Numbered from the stretch's first letter, positions 47,053 through 57,439 are shown. The stretch is 64,000 nt of DNA from Xanthobacteraceae bacterium 501b (GCA_000378025.1 KB899087.1:1798001-1862000); one strand, 5' to 3'. Notes: generated from the sequence alone by a model not told the origin. Numbers and translations are program-made.

Positions 47053-50000
47053 ATGCGCATCCAGCGCCGTTACACGCAGGCCGGCCGTTCACCCTATGCG
47101 GACATCGCGTTCCGCAAGGCGACGAGCGAGATTCGCAATCCGGACGGGTCGGTGGTGTTCCGTCTCGAAGCCATCGACGTGCCCGAGCATTTCTCGCAGG
47201 TCGCCACCGACATCATCGCGCAGAAGTATTTCCGCAAGGCGGGCGTACCGGCGCGGCTGAAGAAGGCCGAGGAAGAGACCGTCCCGTCCTTCCTCTGGCG
47301 CGGCGTCGCCGACGAGAAGGCGCTCGGTGCCCTGGCCGAGAAGGACCGCTTCATCGGCGAGACCGATTCCCGCCAGGTCTTCGATCGTCTGGCCGGCACC
47401 TGGACCTATTGGGGCTGGAAGGGCGGCTATTTCGATTCGGAAGAGGACGCGCAGGCCTTCTTCGACGAGCACCGCTACATGCTGGCGATGCAGATGGCGG
47501 CGCCGAACTCGCCGCAATGGTTCAACACCGGCCTGCACTGGGCCTATGGCATTGACGGCCCCAGCCAGGGCCATTTCTATGTCGACCATGTCACCGGCCA
47601 GCTCACCCGCTCGGCGACCTCCTATGAGCACCCCCAGCCGCATGCCTGCTTCATCCAGTCCGTCTCCGACGATCTGGTGAACGATGGCGGCATCATGGAC
47701 CTGTGGGTGCGCGAGGCGCGCCTGTTCAAGTATGGCTCCGGCACCGGCTCCAACTTCTCCGCCCTGCGCGGCGAGGGCGAGAAGCTCTCCGGCGGCGGCC
47801 GCTCCTCCGGCCTGATGAGCTTCCTCAAGATCGGCGACCGCGCGGCGGGCGCCATCAAGTCCGGCGGCACCACCCGGCGCGCCGCCAAGATGGTGGTGGT
47901 CGATGTCGATCACCCCGACATCGAGACCTATGTCGACTGGAAGGTGAAGGAGGAGCAGAAGGTCGCCGCTCTCGTCACCGGCTCCAAGACCGTCGCCAAG
48001 CACATGAAGGCCGTGATGAAGGCCTGCGTGAACTGCGAGGGCGAAGGCGACGATTGCTACGACCCTTCGATGAACCCCGCCCTGAAGCGCGAGATCCGCG
48101 CCGCCAAGAAGGCGCAGGTGCCGGAGAACTATATCCGCCGCGTCGTGCAGTTCGCCAAGCAGGGCTACACCGACATCGAATTCCCGATCTACGACACCGA
48201 TTGGGATTCCGAGGCCTATCTCACCGTCTCCGGCCAGAACTCGAACAATTCGGTGCGCGTCGACGACGCCTTCCTGAATGCCGTCGAGGCCGATGCCGAC
48301 TGGAACCTGACCTCGCGCATCACCGGCAAGGTGACGAAGACGCTGAAGGCGCAGGACCTGTGGGAGAAGATCGGCCACGCCGCCTGGGCCTGCGCCGATC
48401 CCGGCATCCAGTTCCACACCACGATCAATGACTGGCACACCAGCCCGGCCGGCGGCCCGATCCGCGCCTCCAACCCGTGCTCCGAGTACATGTTCCTCGA
48501 CGACACGGCGTGCAACCTCGCCTCGCTGAACCTGCTGCAGTTCCGCAACGCGGACGGCACGTTCGATGTCGAGAGCTATGAGCATGCCTGCCGGCTGTGG
48601 ACCGTCGTGCTCGAAATCTCGATCCTGATGGCGCAGTTCCCCTCGAAGGAGATCGCGCAGCTCTCCTACGACTACCGCACCCTCGGCCTCGGCTACGCCA
48701 ATATTGGCGGCCTGCTGATGACCTCCGGCATCCCCTATGATTCGGACGCCGGCCGCGCCTATTGCGGCGCGCTCACCGCCATCATGACCGGCGTCGCCTA
48801 TGCCACCTCGGCCGAAATGGCCAAGCAGCTCGGCCCGTTCCCGGAATATCAGCCCAACGCCGCCCACATGCTGCGGGTGATGCGCAACCACCGCCGCGCC
48901 GCCTATGGCGAGCGCGAGGGCTATGAAGGGCTGAGCACCAACCCGGTGCCGCTCGACCATGCCAAGGTGCCCGAGGCGCTGCTCGTCGAGCGCGCCAAGG
49001 CGACCTGGGACCTCGCCCTCTCGCTCGGCGAGGCGCATGGCTACCGCAACGCCCAGACCACGCTGCTCGCGCCCACCGGCACGATCGGCCTTGTCATGGA
49101 TTGCGACACGACCGGCATCGAGCCCGACTTCGCGCTGGTGAAGTTCAAGAAGCTGGCTGGCGGCGGCTATTTCAAGATCATCAACCGCGCCGTGCCGGAG
49201 GCGCTGCGCACGCTCGGCTATTCCGAGAGCCAGCTCGCCGAGATCGAGGCCTATGCGGTCGGCCACGGCTCCATCACCCAGGCGCCGGCGATCAACCACT
49301 CGACCCTGCGCACCAAGGGCTTCGACGACGCCATGCTGTCGAAGATCGACGGCAGCGTGAAGGCGGCCTTCGACATCAAGTTCGTGTTCAACCGCTGGAC
49401 CCTGGGCGACGAGGCGCTGGCCAAGCTCGGCGTGCCGGCCGACAAGCTGGCCGATCCGGCCTTCGAGCTGCTGCCCTTCCTCGGCTTCTCCAAGAAGGAC
49501 GTCGAAGCCGCGAACATCCATGTCTGCGGCGCGATGACCCTGGAGGGTGCGCCCTTCCTCAAGCCCGAGCACTATCCCGTCTTCGACTGCGCCAATCCGT
49601 GCGGGCGCATCGGCAAGCGCTATCTCTCGGTGGTCAGCCACATTCTGATGATGGCGGCGGCGCAGCCCTTCCTCTCGGGCGCGATCTCCAAGACCATCAA
49701 CATGCCGAACGAGGCGACGGTCGAGGACTGCAAGGAGGCCTATCTGCTCTCCTGGCGCCTCGCGCTGAAGGCCAACGCGCTCTACCGCGACGGCTCCAAG
49801 CTCTCCCAGCCGCTGAACTCGCAGCTCATCTCCGACGAGGATGACGAGGAAGACGCGGTCGAGGCGCTGCTGGAAAAGCCCGCCGCCGCCCGCGCCACCC
49901 AGATCACCGAGAAGGTGGTGGAGAAGATCGTCGAGCGCGTCATCGCCATGCGCGACCGCGAGAAGATGCCGGACCGCCGCAAGGGCTACACCCAGAAGGC

Positions 50001-50769
50001 AGTGGTCGGCGGGCACAAGGTCTATCTGCGCACCGGTGAATATGATGATGGCCGCCTCGGCGAGATCTTCATCGACATGCACAAGGAAGGCGCGGCGCTG
50101 CGCTCCTTCATCAACAATTTCGCCATCTCGGTGTCGCTGGGCCTCCAGTACGGCGTGCCGCTGGAGGAATATGTCGACGCCTTCACCTTCACCCGCTTCG
50201 AGCCCGCCGGCCCGGTGCAGGGCAATGAGGTGATCAAATACGCCACCTCGATCCTCGACTACATCTTCCGCGAGCTCGCCGTGTCCTATCTCGGCCGCCA
50301 CGAGCTCGGCCATGTCGAGCCGGGCGAGTCGAATTTCGACGCGCTGGGCAAGGGCGTGGACGAGGGCAAGGCCTCGGCGACCTCGGCCGCCTCGCGCATG
50401 GTCTCCAAGGGGCTGATGCGCGGCAAGAATGTGAGCCTGATGGTGGTGCCGGCCGGCACCCCCATCGCGCCCACCAGCGCGGCGTCGAACGTCACCGCGC
50501 TGCGCGGCGGCATCCAGGGCGCCACCGCGCTCAAGGCCGAGCCGATGGACGAGGACGAGCCGGAGCTTGGCAGCACCGACGCCCTCCCCTGGGCCGCTCC
50601 CGCAGCGGCGCCGGCCGCCGCCGGCCCGACCAAGGCGGAAGCCCGCGCCATGGCCCGCGCCAAGGGCTATGAGGGCGAATCCTGCCCCGAGTGCCAGAAC
50701 TTCACCATGGTGAGGAACGGGACCTGCCTGAAGTGCGAGACCTGCGGCTCGACGACGGGGTGCAGCTGA
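47053..50769 (+). CDS. nrdJ: Vitamin B12-dependent (class II) ribonucleotide reductase
   Basis: Makes deoxyribonucleotides using adenosylcobalamin, independent of oxygen. 1238 residues, the long NrdJ form. Conserved parts: [69 protein letters not shown] with an active-site cysteine, [20 protein letters not shown], and the zinc-ribbon-like C-terminus CPECQNF ... [14 protein letters not shown]. Start ATG 47053 ([18 protein letters not shown]); the reading frame extends further upstream without conservation. This is probably a main ribonucleotide reductase of the cell; no class I genes are in the window. Confidence 0.96.
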   Translation: MRIQRRYTQAGRSPYADIAFRKATSEIRNPDGSVVFRLEAIDVPEHFSQVATDIIAQKYFRKAGVPARLKKAEEETVPSFLWRGVADEKALGALAEKDRFIGETDSRQVFDRLAGTWTYWGWKGGYFDSEEDAQAFFDEHRYMLAMQMAAPNSPQWFNTGLHWAYGIDGPSQGHFYVDHVTGQLTRSATSYEHPQPHACFIQSVSDDLVNDGGIMDLWVREARLFKYGSGTGSNFSALRGEGEKLSGGGRSSGLMSFLKIGDRAAGAIKSGGTTRRAAKMVVVDVDHPDIETYVDWKVKEEQKVAALVTGSKTVAKHMKAVMKACVNCEGEGDDCYDPSMNPALKREIRAAKKAQVPENYIRRVVQFAKQGYTDIEFPIYDTDWDSEAYLTVSGQNSNNSVRVDDAFLNAVEADADWNLTSRITGKVTKTLKAQDLWEKIGHAAWACADPGIQFHTTINDWHTSPAGGPIRASNPCSEYMFLDDTACNLASLNLLQFRNADGTFDVESYEHACRLWTVVLEISILMAQFPSKEIAQLSYDYRTLGLGYANIGGLLMTSGIPYDSDAGRAYCGALTAIMTGVAYATSAEMAKQLGPFPEYQPNAAHMLRVMRNHRRAAYGEREGYEGLSTNPVPLDHAKVPEALLVERAKATWDLALSLGEAHGYRNAQTTLLAPTGTIGLVMDCDTTGIEPDFALVKFKKLAGGGYFKIINRAVPEALRTLGYSESQLAEIEAYAVGHGSITQAPAINHSTLRTKGFDDAMLSKIDGSVKAAFDIKFVFNRWTLGDEALAKLGVPADKLADPAFELLPFLGFSKKDVEAANIHVCGAMTLEGAPFLKPEHYPVFDCANPCGRIGKRYLSVVSHILMMAAAQPFLSGAISKTINMPNEATVEDCKEAYLLSWRLALKANALYRDGSKLSQPLNSQLISDEDDEEDAVEALLEKPAAARATQITEKVVEKIVERVIAMRDREKMPDRRKGYTQKAVVGGHKVYLRTGEYDDGRLGEIFIDMHKEGAALRSFINNFAISVSLGLQYGVPLEEYVDAFTFTRFEPAGPVQGNEVIKYATSILDYIFRELAVSYLGRHELGHVEPGESNFDALGKGVDEGKASATSAASRMVSKGLMRGKNVSLMVVPAGTPIAPTSAASNVTALRGGIQGATALKAEPMDEDEPELGSTDALPWAAPAAAPAAAGPTKAEARAMARAKGYEGESCPECQNFTMVRNGTCLKCETCGSTTGCS

Positions 50770-50789
50770 GCTTCGGCAGAGAGTTGACT

Positions 50790-51010
50790 TGACGCGTCAC
50801 TGAATCTCGCTCAACGGCGCAATAGTTCGCTCAAACGTCGCACGAAGTTCGCTCACCCCGATTTTTAGGGGTGAGCGAGGGTTCGAAGCGGCATTTGCAT
50901 GATGTGTTGGATTTGCGGCGTGACGACAGACTGGCGTTTCGCTCGAAAGCTGAGCTGTTGTCGTGCCACCCAAAGGTTGAGCATTTGACGCCATAGTTTG
51001 GCTCAATGGC
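50790..51010. repeat. IS21-like terminal-repeat remnant
   Basis: Three TCGCTCA units start at 50807, 50827 and 50849 (20-22 bp apart), followed by an inverted TGAGCGA at 50872. A strong hairpin TCGCTCACCCC / GGGGTGAGCGA spans 50849-50878, and a 10-bp palindrome TGACGCGTCA sits at 50790. Multiple short terminal repeats of this kind are known at IS21-family ends. No transposase gene (istA/istB) remains, so this would be a solo end or a MITE-like relic. Classification is inference. Confidence 0.45.
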
Positions 51011-51039
51011 AGCCAAAGGTTGGCGCGGACCAGAAAATC

Positions 51040-51080
51040 AAGGGCTGACGACGCTTCAATGCGTTGTCAGCCCTTATTTT
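51040..51080. terminator. Strong hairpin with T-tract at edge of IS remnant
   Basis: AAGGGCTGACGACGC / GCGTTGTCAGCCCTT (14 of 15 paired), loop TTCAAT, then ATTTTT; A-rich bases precede it, so it can end transcripts in both directions. Confidence 0.75.
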
Positions 51081-51168
51081 TCCCGAAATGCGAAACGGCG
51101 AGACCAATGGCATGGGCGAGGCCGAAGGACGTCGGCTGATCTCCCTTAGAAGCCCCTCGAGTGCCCCC

Positions 51169-51806
51169 TCAAAGACGTCCGCTTTGCGCCGCATCAACAT
51201 CGACGATGACGGCGTGGTCGAGATCGATCAGGTAGTTGGTCGCGTAGGCGAAGAAGGCATGCCCATTCAGCGCGCCGGTCCACTGCGCGGGGGGCCGATT
51301 TCGACACGAACTTCGGCTTCACCTCGCTGGCCGCACCCCAGGCCGCCTCGTCGAGCGTGTCGAGATATTCCTGAACCGAGCGGCGGCTCTCGGCGAGGGC
51401 GTTCCAATCGACCGCTTCCAAACCCACCGCAGAGCGCTGCTTGTTAGCGTCCGCCTTGATCAGGCTGGCATCTACGGCGAATCCTTCGCCCCCGACAAGA
51501 CCTTCCTCGATGCAGCGACGGACCGTCGTCTCGAACAGCTCGCGCAGTAGGTCACTGTCGCGGAAGCGGCCATGCCGGTTCTTTGAGAAGGTGGAATGGT
51601 CAGGCACGTACCCTCCCAGCCCGAGCCGACAGAACCAACGGTAGGCGAGGTTGAGATGCACCTCCTCGCATAGCCGCCGCTCCGAGCGGATGCCGAAGCA
51701 ATCGCCGACGAGCAGCATACGGATCATCAGTTCCGGGTCGATCGAGGGGCGCCCGGTCTCGCTGTAAAATTGGCGGAGATGTTGACGTGCTCCCGCCGAT
51801 TTAGGC
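51169..51806 (-). pseudogene. Broken IS1182/IS5-like transposase
   Basis: Reads in one frame RQHLRQFYSETGRPSIDPEL ... SERRLCEEVHLNLAYRWFC ... DHSTFSKNRHGRFRDSD ... VGGEGFAVDASLIKADANKQRS, the N-terminal half of an IS1182-family transposase. At 51289-51294 a six-G run (C run on the coding strand) shifts the frame; after removing one base it continues APAQWTGALNGHAFFAYATNYLIDLDHAVIVDVDA to a stop at 51169. The beginning is cut off where an IS3-family element starts near 51790, and the C-terminal part is missing. Non-functional. Confidence 0.88.
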
Positions 51807-51863
51807 CGGTCTGAACTGGAATTTTCCACTTATGATCCCTGTGTCGGGGACGAGGAGAGTTCC

Positions 51864-52130
51864 ATGAAGACGTCGAAGTTCACGGAGGCGCAAATCGCCT
51901 TCGTGCTGAAGCAGGCGGAGGATGGTGCGCCGGTCGCGGAGGTCTGCCGGAAGGCGGGCATCTCGGACGCGACGTTCTATAATTGGCGGAAGAAGTATGC
52001 GGGGTTGATGCCCTCGGAGATGAAGCGGCTGCGTCAGCTCGAGGAGGAGAACGCCAAGCTGAAGCGGATCGTCGCGGACCTGTCGCTCGACAAGGCCATG
52101 CTCCAGGACGTGCTGTCAAAAAAGCTCTGA
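51864..52130 (+). CDS. IS3-family transposase OrfA (truncated element)
   Basis: 88 residues, MKTSKFTEAQIAFVLKQAED, HTH_8/InsE-type helix-turn-helix (VAEVCRKAGISDATFYNWRKK) and a leucine zipper (MKRLRQLEEENAKLKRIVADL). A slippery A6G run (52118-52124) sits just before the stop, the site for -1 frameshifting into orfB. The gene itself is intact but its partner is not. Confidence 0.9.
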   Translation: MKTSKFTEAQIAFVLKQAEDGAPVAEVCRKAGISDATFYNWRKKYAGLMPSEMKRLRQLEEENAKLKRIVADLSLDKAMLQDVLSKKL

Positions 52131-52640
52131 GGCCTGCGCGTAAGCGGGAGCTTGTCGACAAGGTTCGCAGCGATTGGAAGGTGTCGGCCAGGCGCGCCTG
52201 CGCCGCCCTCCGGATCGATCGGGCTCTTTACGTCTACAAGTCGAAGCGTGGCACGCAGGCCGAGCTGAAGCAGCGCATCAAGGAGATCTGCGAGACGCGG
52301 GTACGGTACGGATATCGCCGGGTCCACGTCCTGTTGCGCAGAGACGGATGGGCGGTCAATCCAAAGCGGATCTATCGTCTTTACAAGGAGTTGGGGCTGC
52401 AATTGCGCAACAAGGTACCCAAGCGCCGGGTGAAGGCGAAGCTGCGGGACGACCGTCGGGTGGCCACCCGAACGAACGAGACCTGGGCCATGGACTTCGT
52501 TCATGACCAACTGGCGACCGGGCGAAAGATCCGCGTGCTGACGATCGTCGATACATTCTCCCGGTTCTCACCGGTCGTGGATGCGCGGTTCAGCTATCGG
52601 GGTGAGGATGTGGTGCTGACCCTTGAACGGGTCTGCGCGA
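52131..52640 (+). pseudogene. IS3-family transposase OrfB, 3' truncated
   Basis: In the -1 frame relative to orfA: RPARKRELVDKVRSDWKVSA ... IDRALYVYKSKRGTQAELKQRI ... VRYGYRRVHVLLRRDGWAVN ... NETWAMDFVHDQL (first catalytic Asp) ... VDTFSRFSPVVDA up to LTLERVC. The second Asp and the Glu of the DDE triad are missing because the next IS element replaces the rest. Confidence 0.88.
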
Positions 52641-52701
52641 CTGAACCGCCCCTAGATTCCTGGACGCCTTCTTCCCTAAATTTTGAGGCAAGGAGGCCCC
52701 A

Positions 52702-52977
52702 ATGGGCAAGGCGAACTTCACCGAGGACTTCAAGCGCGACGCGGTCCTTCAGATCACCGAGCGGGGCTATCCGGTTGCGGAGGTGGCGGCGCGACTGGGG
52801 ATCAGCAAGTACTCGCTCTACGAGTGGAGGAAACGGTACGGCAAGCCTGCCGCCGTGGCCCGCGATGACGATCAGGCTGCGGAGGTCCGCCGGCTGAAGC
52901 GCGAGTTGCAACGCGTTACGGAGGAGCGCGACATCCTAAAAAAAGCAGCCGCGTACTTCGCCAAGGATGCAAAGTGA
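52702..52977 (+). CDS. IS3-family transposase OrfA
   Basis: 91 residues, MGKANFTEDFKRDAVLQITE, helix-turn-helix (VAEVAARLGISKYSLYEWRKRYG) and a coiled coil (EVRRLKRELQRVTEERDILKKA). An A7 slippery run (52938-52944) followed by G is the probable -1 frameshift site that makes the OrfAB transposase. The stop overlaps the orfB start (GTGA). Confidence 0.94.
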   Translation: MGKANFTEDFKRDAVLQITERGYPVAEVAARLGISKYSLYEWRKRYGKPAAVARDDDQAAEVRRLKRELQRVTEERDILKKAAAYFAKDAK

Positions 52978-53849
52978 AGTACGCGTTCATCGCTGAGCAT
53001 CGCCTGCTGTTTTCGATCCGTGCCATGTGTCGGTGCCTGCGTGTCCAGCCCAGTGGCTTCTACGCCTGGCTGAAGGATCCGCTGAGCAAGCGCGCGCAGG
53101 AAGACCACCGACAGACCGAGCTGATCCGCGCGGCATGGAGCGAGAGCGGCAAGGTCTATGGCTACCGAAAGCTCCACGATGACTTGGCGGACATGGGCGA
53201 GAGCTGCTGTCCCAACCGAGTTGCGCGGCTGACGCGGCTTGCCGGCATCCGAGCGCAGATCGGCTACAAGCGCCGCCCCGGCCACTATGGAGGCAAGCCA
53301 TCCCTGGCGGTCGACAACACGCTCGATCGCCGGTTTGACGCGGAGGCGCCGGACAAGGCCTGGGTGACCGACATCACCTACATCCGCACCCACGAAGGCT
53401 TCGCCTATCTGGCGGTCGTGATCGACCTCTTCTCCCGCCGCGTCGTCGGCTGGTCCATGCAGGCCCGGCAGACGACCAACGTCGTGCTTCAGGCGCTGCT
53501 GGCCGCCGTCTGGCGACGCAAGCCGAAGGGCCGTGTGCTGGTGCATTCGGACCAGGGGAGCCAGTTCACCAGCATGGAATGGGCGTCGTTCCTGAAGCAC
53601 CACGACCTGGAGCCATCCATGAGCCGGCGCGGCAACTGCCATGACAACGCCGTGGCCGAGAGCTTCTTCAACCTGCTCAAGCGCGAGCGTATCCGCCGCA
53701 AGGTCTACCGCACGCGCGACGAGGCACGCGGGGACGTGTTCGATTACATCGAGATGTTCTACAACCCCACCCGCAAGCACGCACGCAATGGGATGCTGTC
53801 CCCAATCGAGTTCGAACGGCAGCACAAAGCCAAAGCCGAGGGCGTCTAG
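52974..53849 (+). CDS. IS3-family transposase OrfB (DDE integrase core)
   Basis: 291 residues from GTG 52974, in the -1 frame of orfA. HTH_21 region (YGYRKLHDDLADMGESCCPNRVARL) then the rve core with the DDE triad in VTDITYI, VHSDQGSQF and AVAESFFNLLKRE. No internal stop. The element therefore looks active or recently active. Confidence 0.94.
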   Translation: MKYAFIAEHRLLFSIRAMCRCLRVQPSGFYAWLKDPLSKRAQEDHRQTELIRAAWSESGKVYGYRKLHDDLADMGESCCPNRVARLTRLAGIRAQIGYKRRPGHYGGKPSLAVDNTLDRRFDAEAPDKAWVTDITYIRTHEGFAYLAVVIDLFSRRVVGWSMQARQTTNVVLQALLAAVWRRKPKGRVLVHSDQGSQFTSMEWASFLKHHDLEPSMSRRGNCHDNAVAESFFNLLKRERIRRKVYRTRDEARGDVFDYIEMFYNPTRKHARNGMLSPIEFERQHKAKAEGV

Positions 53850-53868
53850 AAAACGCGGGGCGGTTCAG

Positions 53869-54327
53869 GCCGTAGTCGCACGCTCAACTAACGACGCTAC
53901 CAAAGCAAGGGCCACCCCTAAACTCAGGCGTGTGTTTTCCCGCCCCACCTCAGAGGCTGCCAACAGCTTCGAGCTGATTGGCTACGGCGGTCTTCGTTGG
54001 ATCGAACAGCCGCGTCGCGACAAGCGGACGCTCTTAACATCCGATAAGGGGCAGTTTCGGCCTCGGACATTCATCGGCGATATGTCCGCTTCTCGTCTGA
54101 ATTCCCCAAGACCGGCCAGTCGTCTTCCGGCCCCAAGGCCGCCGACAAACCCTCGCTTGCCGTTGCTGGCCGGCGCAAGTCGCACGGGCGACCTGACCGT
54201 TGTCACATACCAGCAACATTTCGCGTAAAATGGCGACTCAACCACAAGTAAGCCAGCAACCCATCTTGGCTTCCCCTCCTTTCTCGTCCATTCAGGAGCG
54301 GGGAATCGACTAAAGTCGGAGGCGGGA
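53869..54327. other. Gene-free region before the autotransporter
   Basis: 459 bases holding degenerate relic sequence. The minus strand reads in part as NGKRGFVGGLGA ... EADISPMNVRGRNCPL, a coding-like ghost. The 36 bases at 54128-54163 recur inverted at 57745-57780. TAAAAT upstream of the autotransporter is a possible -10 box, but no well-spaced -35 was found. Confidence 0.55.
54128..54163 (-). repeat. Left copy of the inverted pair around the autotransporter
   Basis: 36 bases matching the reverse complement of 57745-57780 at 34 of 36 positions. Weaker similarity continues for about 40 bases beyond the core. Confidence 0.85.
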
Positions 54328-57300
54328 ATGAGGGTCGTTGGCACACCATCGGTTGTGGCGGGGTTGGTATTGTCGGGAAGCGTCTGGCTGGCGTTCCCTT
54401 CCGCTCATGCCGACCCGGCCTGCACGAATGCCGGCACGGTGACCTATGAAGGCACCGTCACGATACTCACCTGCACCGATGAACGTCTGTCGGCGACGGC
54501 CACCGGGCCCGCCGCGACGCTGAATGTCGACAATGGCTATTTCGATTCCGACACTGATGGTGGCCCGGGCATCCTGTTCAAGGCCAATGACGACGCCGCC
54601 AATCCCACCGACATCACCTTGAATCTGACCGGGTCCACCACGGTTCTCGGGCAGCTTTACGATGGCGTCGACGTGCGCACCGTGCGCGGCGACATCACGG
54701 TCAATATCGGCGAGGGAGTCCTCATCTCGCCGGACCAGACCGGCGTCTACGTCGCCGCCACCGAACCGGGAAGCTGGCCGGACGGCGATACCTATGTCGG
54801 CGGCAACGTCATCATCACCAATTACGGCACCGTCATCGCCGGCACCTCGCCCGATCCGATGGGCACAAACGGCATTTTGGGCCTCGCCAATGGCGGAGGC
54901 GTGTCGATCGCCAATTACGGGACGGTTTCGACCACCTACACCACGTACAGCGCCTGGGATACGTACGGCATTCTGGCTGACGGCGGCTACGCTGCGCCGG
55001 AACCTGTCGCGGTCAGCATCTACAATGACGGTTCGGTCACGGCGCTGAACGACGGTCTTCGCGTCAACAGCTATAACGGCCTCGCCAGCGTGGTGAACGA
55101 TGTCAACGGCGTCGTGACCTCGAATGGTCGCCGTGGCGTGGTCGTGTGGTCGGACAAGAACACCGCCATCCTCACCAACCGCGGGACGATAACGTCCTAT
55201 GATGGACCGGGCGCCAATGTGTGGGCCGGCGGATCGGTCTCCGGCGACGCCACCATCGTCAATAGCGGCTCGATCACCGCCTATGACAACCCCGACCGGA
55301 CCGTTTACACGACGCTCTACAACGGCGTGCACATCTGGTCGCAGACCGTCGGCAAGGCGGAACTGGTCAACCTCGCCGGCGGCCGCATTGTCGCGCCGAA
55401 CGGCTGGGGCGCCTGGATGATGAGCACCGATGGCGACGTGGTCGTCGACAATGCTGGCCTCATCAAGGGCGCGACCACCGCCATCCACGTCGGCGCGCAG
55501 GACGGCGCCGTCATCGTCGGCGACATTCCCGGCTATGAAGGCGCCATGGGCGGCGACCTTACCGTCACCAACAGCGGAATCATCACGGCCTTCGCCACCG
55601 TGGCGGATCCTCAGGGCACCTTTGGCCTGGTCACTCTGTCGGGTGACGTGGGCACCGCCTCCTTCACTAATGAAGCCGGCGGCGTCGTAGGGGCAGGCCT
55701 CGACCTTGATGACGGCTTCGTCGCCGGGCGCATCGGCTCCCTGTCGATGACCGAGCTGGGCGGCCTGGCCGACGCCGCGGGCAACCTTGCCATCTTTGCA
55801 GCGGTCAAGGCCGACGAGGTGAACATCACCAATGCGGGCCTGATGTTCGGGCGCGTCGTCGTGGAGGCGCCGGCCGCCGTCTCGGAGGGCATCGACGTGC
55901 CGGACACGACCGGTGCGGTCGAGGTCAGCAATTCCGGCACCTGGGTTGTCACCGGCGTGTCGTCCATCACGCCGAACGCCCTCTCGGGCGTCTTCAGCAA
56001 TAGCGGGGCGCTCTGGGCCCTGGACAAGACCGGCTTCGAGGGCGACTTCGCCAATAGCGGCGTGATCCATCTCGTTTCGACCGGCTCGCAGGCCGGCGCG
56101 ACCGCGATCTTCGGCGACTACGCCGCCAGTGGTGCCGCCCGACTGCTGCTTCATTCGTCGCCCGGCTTCGGCCTTTCCGCCCTTCCCAGCCTCACCATCG
56201 ATGGCGACGTGAGCGGCCGGACCGAAGTTCTGCTGGCCAATCCCTTGCAACTTGCCACGCTCGACTGGCGAGGCACGGCACCTGTCACGGTGGTCACGGT
56301 GGCAGGCGACGCACCGGCGGGCGCGGGCCACTTCTACATGGACCAAGACGTGGGTCTCATCAGCTATGGGCTGAACTACGCCAGCGGCGAGGACGAGACC
56401 TGGTCACTGAGCCGTGGGCTGAATGTCGATGCTGCCGCGGCCCTCAGCAGCACCGCCTATGCCGCGCGCAATCTTCTCACACTGTCGACCCAGCTCGTCA
56501 CCGAGCGCCTCGACGACCTGCGTGATTCCCTCTTCACCGGGATGCCCGTTCCGGCCGCACCAATGGCCTATGCGCCGACCAAGGCACCGTCGTCGGCCTT
56601 CTCCGGCGTCGACAAGGGGTCTTCGTCTCCGACGGCACGTGCGTGGCTGAAGGCGAGCGGCATGACGTCGACAGGCGACGGCTATGACATGGATACCGGC
56701 ATCTTCCAGGGCGGCATCGATGTCGCCCGCGAGCTCGGCCATGACTTCGTCGCCGCGGGACTTATTGCCGGCTACGGGCGCTCGACCCTCGACTTCAACG
56801 CCACCGCCACGGATGCCACGGTCGATGGGCCGGTGTTTGGTGCCTATGGCACCTATGTCACCGAAAGCGGGATGTTCGTGAACGGCATCCTGATGGGGCA
56901 GGTGTTCGACGTCGACATGTCGCTCGCCTCCGTCAGTACCGATTTCAGCGGATCGAGCGTCGGCGGTCGGGTCGAGACGGGCATTCGCCTCACTTATGGT
57001 GAGCTGCTGGTCGAACCCTCCGTGGCGATGCAGGCGAGCTACACCTCCTTCGATACGGTCGATGTCGCCAACATCGCCGCCGGCTTCGACGACACCACCG
57101 GGCTCGCCGCCGAGGGGCGCCTGCGCGTCGCGGCCAATATCCGGCGCGAGACCGTCCTGCTCAAGCCCTACGCCATTGCGACGCTGGGCTATGAGTTTTT
57201 GGCGGACGACAATGTCACCGTCACGGCGCTGGATGCGAGCTATGTTGGTGACCAGAAGGGCCTCTATGGCGATCTGAGCCTGGGCCTTGCGGTCAGCGAC

Positions 57301-57399
57301 CTGAGCAACAGCTATAGTGGGTTCGTGCAGGGCAGCTTCGACTTCACCGAGGACCGTACCGGTGTCGGCATCAAGCTGGGCGGTCAGCTGCGTTTCTGA
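54328..57399 (+). CDS. Classical (type Va) autotransporter protein
   Basis: 1023 residues. Signal peptide (VVAGLVLSGSVWLAFPSAHA, cleaved near residue 28), then a passenger of about 700 residues made of irregular Gly/Asn/Ser/Thr-rich beta-helix rungs with repeated NxGxI/V units (ITNYGTVIAGTS, LTNRGTITSYDG, IVNSGSITAYDN, VTNSGIITAFAT). From about residue 770 (ARAWLKASGMTSTGDGYDM) comes the autotransporter beta-barrel, closing in GIKLGGQLRF with the terminal Phe needed for BAM recognition. No protease or lipase motif is seen in the passenger, so adhesion or surface display is likely. GGAGG ribosome site. The flanks are IS and relic sequences. Confidence 0.93.
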   Translation: MRVVGTPSVVAGLVLSGSVWLAFPSAHADPACTNAGTVTYEGTVTILTCTDERLSATATGPAATLNVDNGYFDSDTDGGPGILFKANDDAANPTDITLNLTGSTTVLGQLYDGVDVRTVRGDITVNIGEGVLISPDQTGVYVAATEPGSWPDGDTYVGGNVIITNYGTVIAGTSPDPMGTNGILGLANGGGVSIANYGTVSTTYTTYSAWDTYGILADGGYAAPEPVAVSIYNDGSVTALNDGLRVNSYNGLASVVNDVNGVVTSNGRRGVVVWSDKNTAILTNRGTITSYDGPGANVWAGGSVSGDATIVNSGSITAYDNPDRTVYTTLYNGVHIWSQTVGKAELVNLAGGRIVAPNGWGAWMMSTDGDVVVDNAGLIKGATTAIHVGAQDGAVIVGDIPGYEGAMGGDLTVTNSGIITAFATVADPQGTFGLVTLSGDVGTASFTNEAGGVVGAGLDLDDGFVAGRIGSLSMTELGGLADAAGNLAIFAAVKADEVNITNAGLMFGRVVVEAPAAVSEGIDVPDTTGAVEVSNSGTWVVTGVSSITPNALSGVFSNSGALWALDKTGFEGDFANSGVIHLVSTGSQAGATAIFGDYAASGAARLLLHSSPGFGLSALPSLTIDGDVSGRTEVLLANPLQLATLDWRGTAPVTVVTVAGDAPAGAGHFYMDQDVGLISYGLNYASGEDETWSLSRGLNVDAAAALSSTAYAARNLLTLSTQLVTERLDDLRDSLFTGMPVPAAPMAYAPTKAPSSAFSGVDKGSSSPTARAWLKASGMTSTGDGYDMDTGIFQGGIDVARELGHDFVAAGLIAGYGRSTLDFNATATDATVDGPVFGAYGTYVTESGMFVNGILMGQVFDVDMSLASVSTDFSGSSVGGRVETGIRLTYGELLVEPSVAMQASYTSFDTVDVANIAAGFDDTTGLAAEGRLRVAANIRRETVLLKPYAIATLGYEFLADDNVTVTALDASYVGDQKGLYGDLSLGLAVSDLSNSYSGFVQGSFDFTEDRTGVGIKLGGQLRF

Positions 57400-57439
57400 G
57401 AAACGCCTCAAACAGGTGCGGGTTCTGTCGTCCGCCGGC

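Larger units (their letters stand above)
51790..52640 (+). mobile_element. IS3-family element (IS407-like), left part only
   Basis: Begins near 51790 inside the IS1182-like transposase and carries orfA and the first two-thirds of orfB. Its right part is gone: at 52641 a second IS3-family element begins, and the sequence after that element does not resume orfB. The exact left terminal repeat could not be fixed by eye. Confidence 0.82.
52641..53868 (+). mobile_element. Complete IS3-family insertion sequence
   Basis: A 1228-bp element bounded by CTGAACCGCCCC (52641-52652) and its exact inverted copy GGGGCGGTTCAG (53857-53868), with intact orfA and orfB. Bases on the two sides (GCGA left, GCCG right) do not give a target duplication, and orfB of the host element does not resume on the right, so an adjacent deletion probably followed insertion. 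Confidence 0.93.

Noticed and set aside
47089..50313. A 1074-codon minus-strand open frame opposite nrdJ
   Set aside because: Same effect: antisense of a conserved gene in high-GC DNA, no protein-like motifs.
50807..50878. Relationship between the TCGCTCA units after nrdJ and the 17-bp array at 9.4 kb
   Set aside because: Only the heptamer is shared; spacing (20-22 versus 17) and surrounding bases differ.
52637..53872. Target-site duplication around the complete IS3 element
   Set aside because: Flanking bases GCGA and GCCG do not match; the disrupted gene does not resume, so a deletion is the better explanation.
54310..56346. A 678-codon minus-strand open frame opposite the autotransporter passenger
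   Set aside because: Repetitive antisense product with no signal peptide or domain; the plus-strand protein has a complete architecture.
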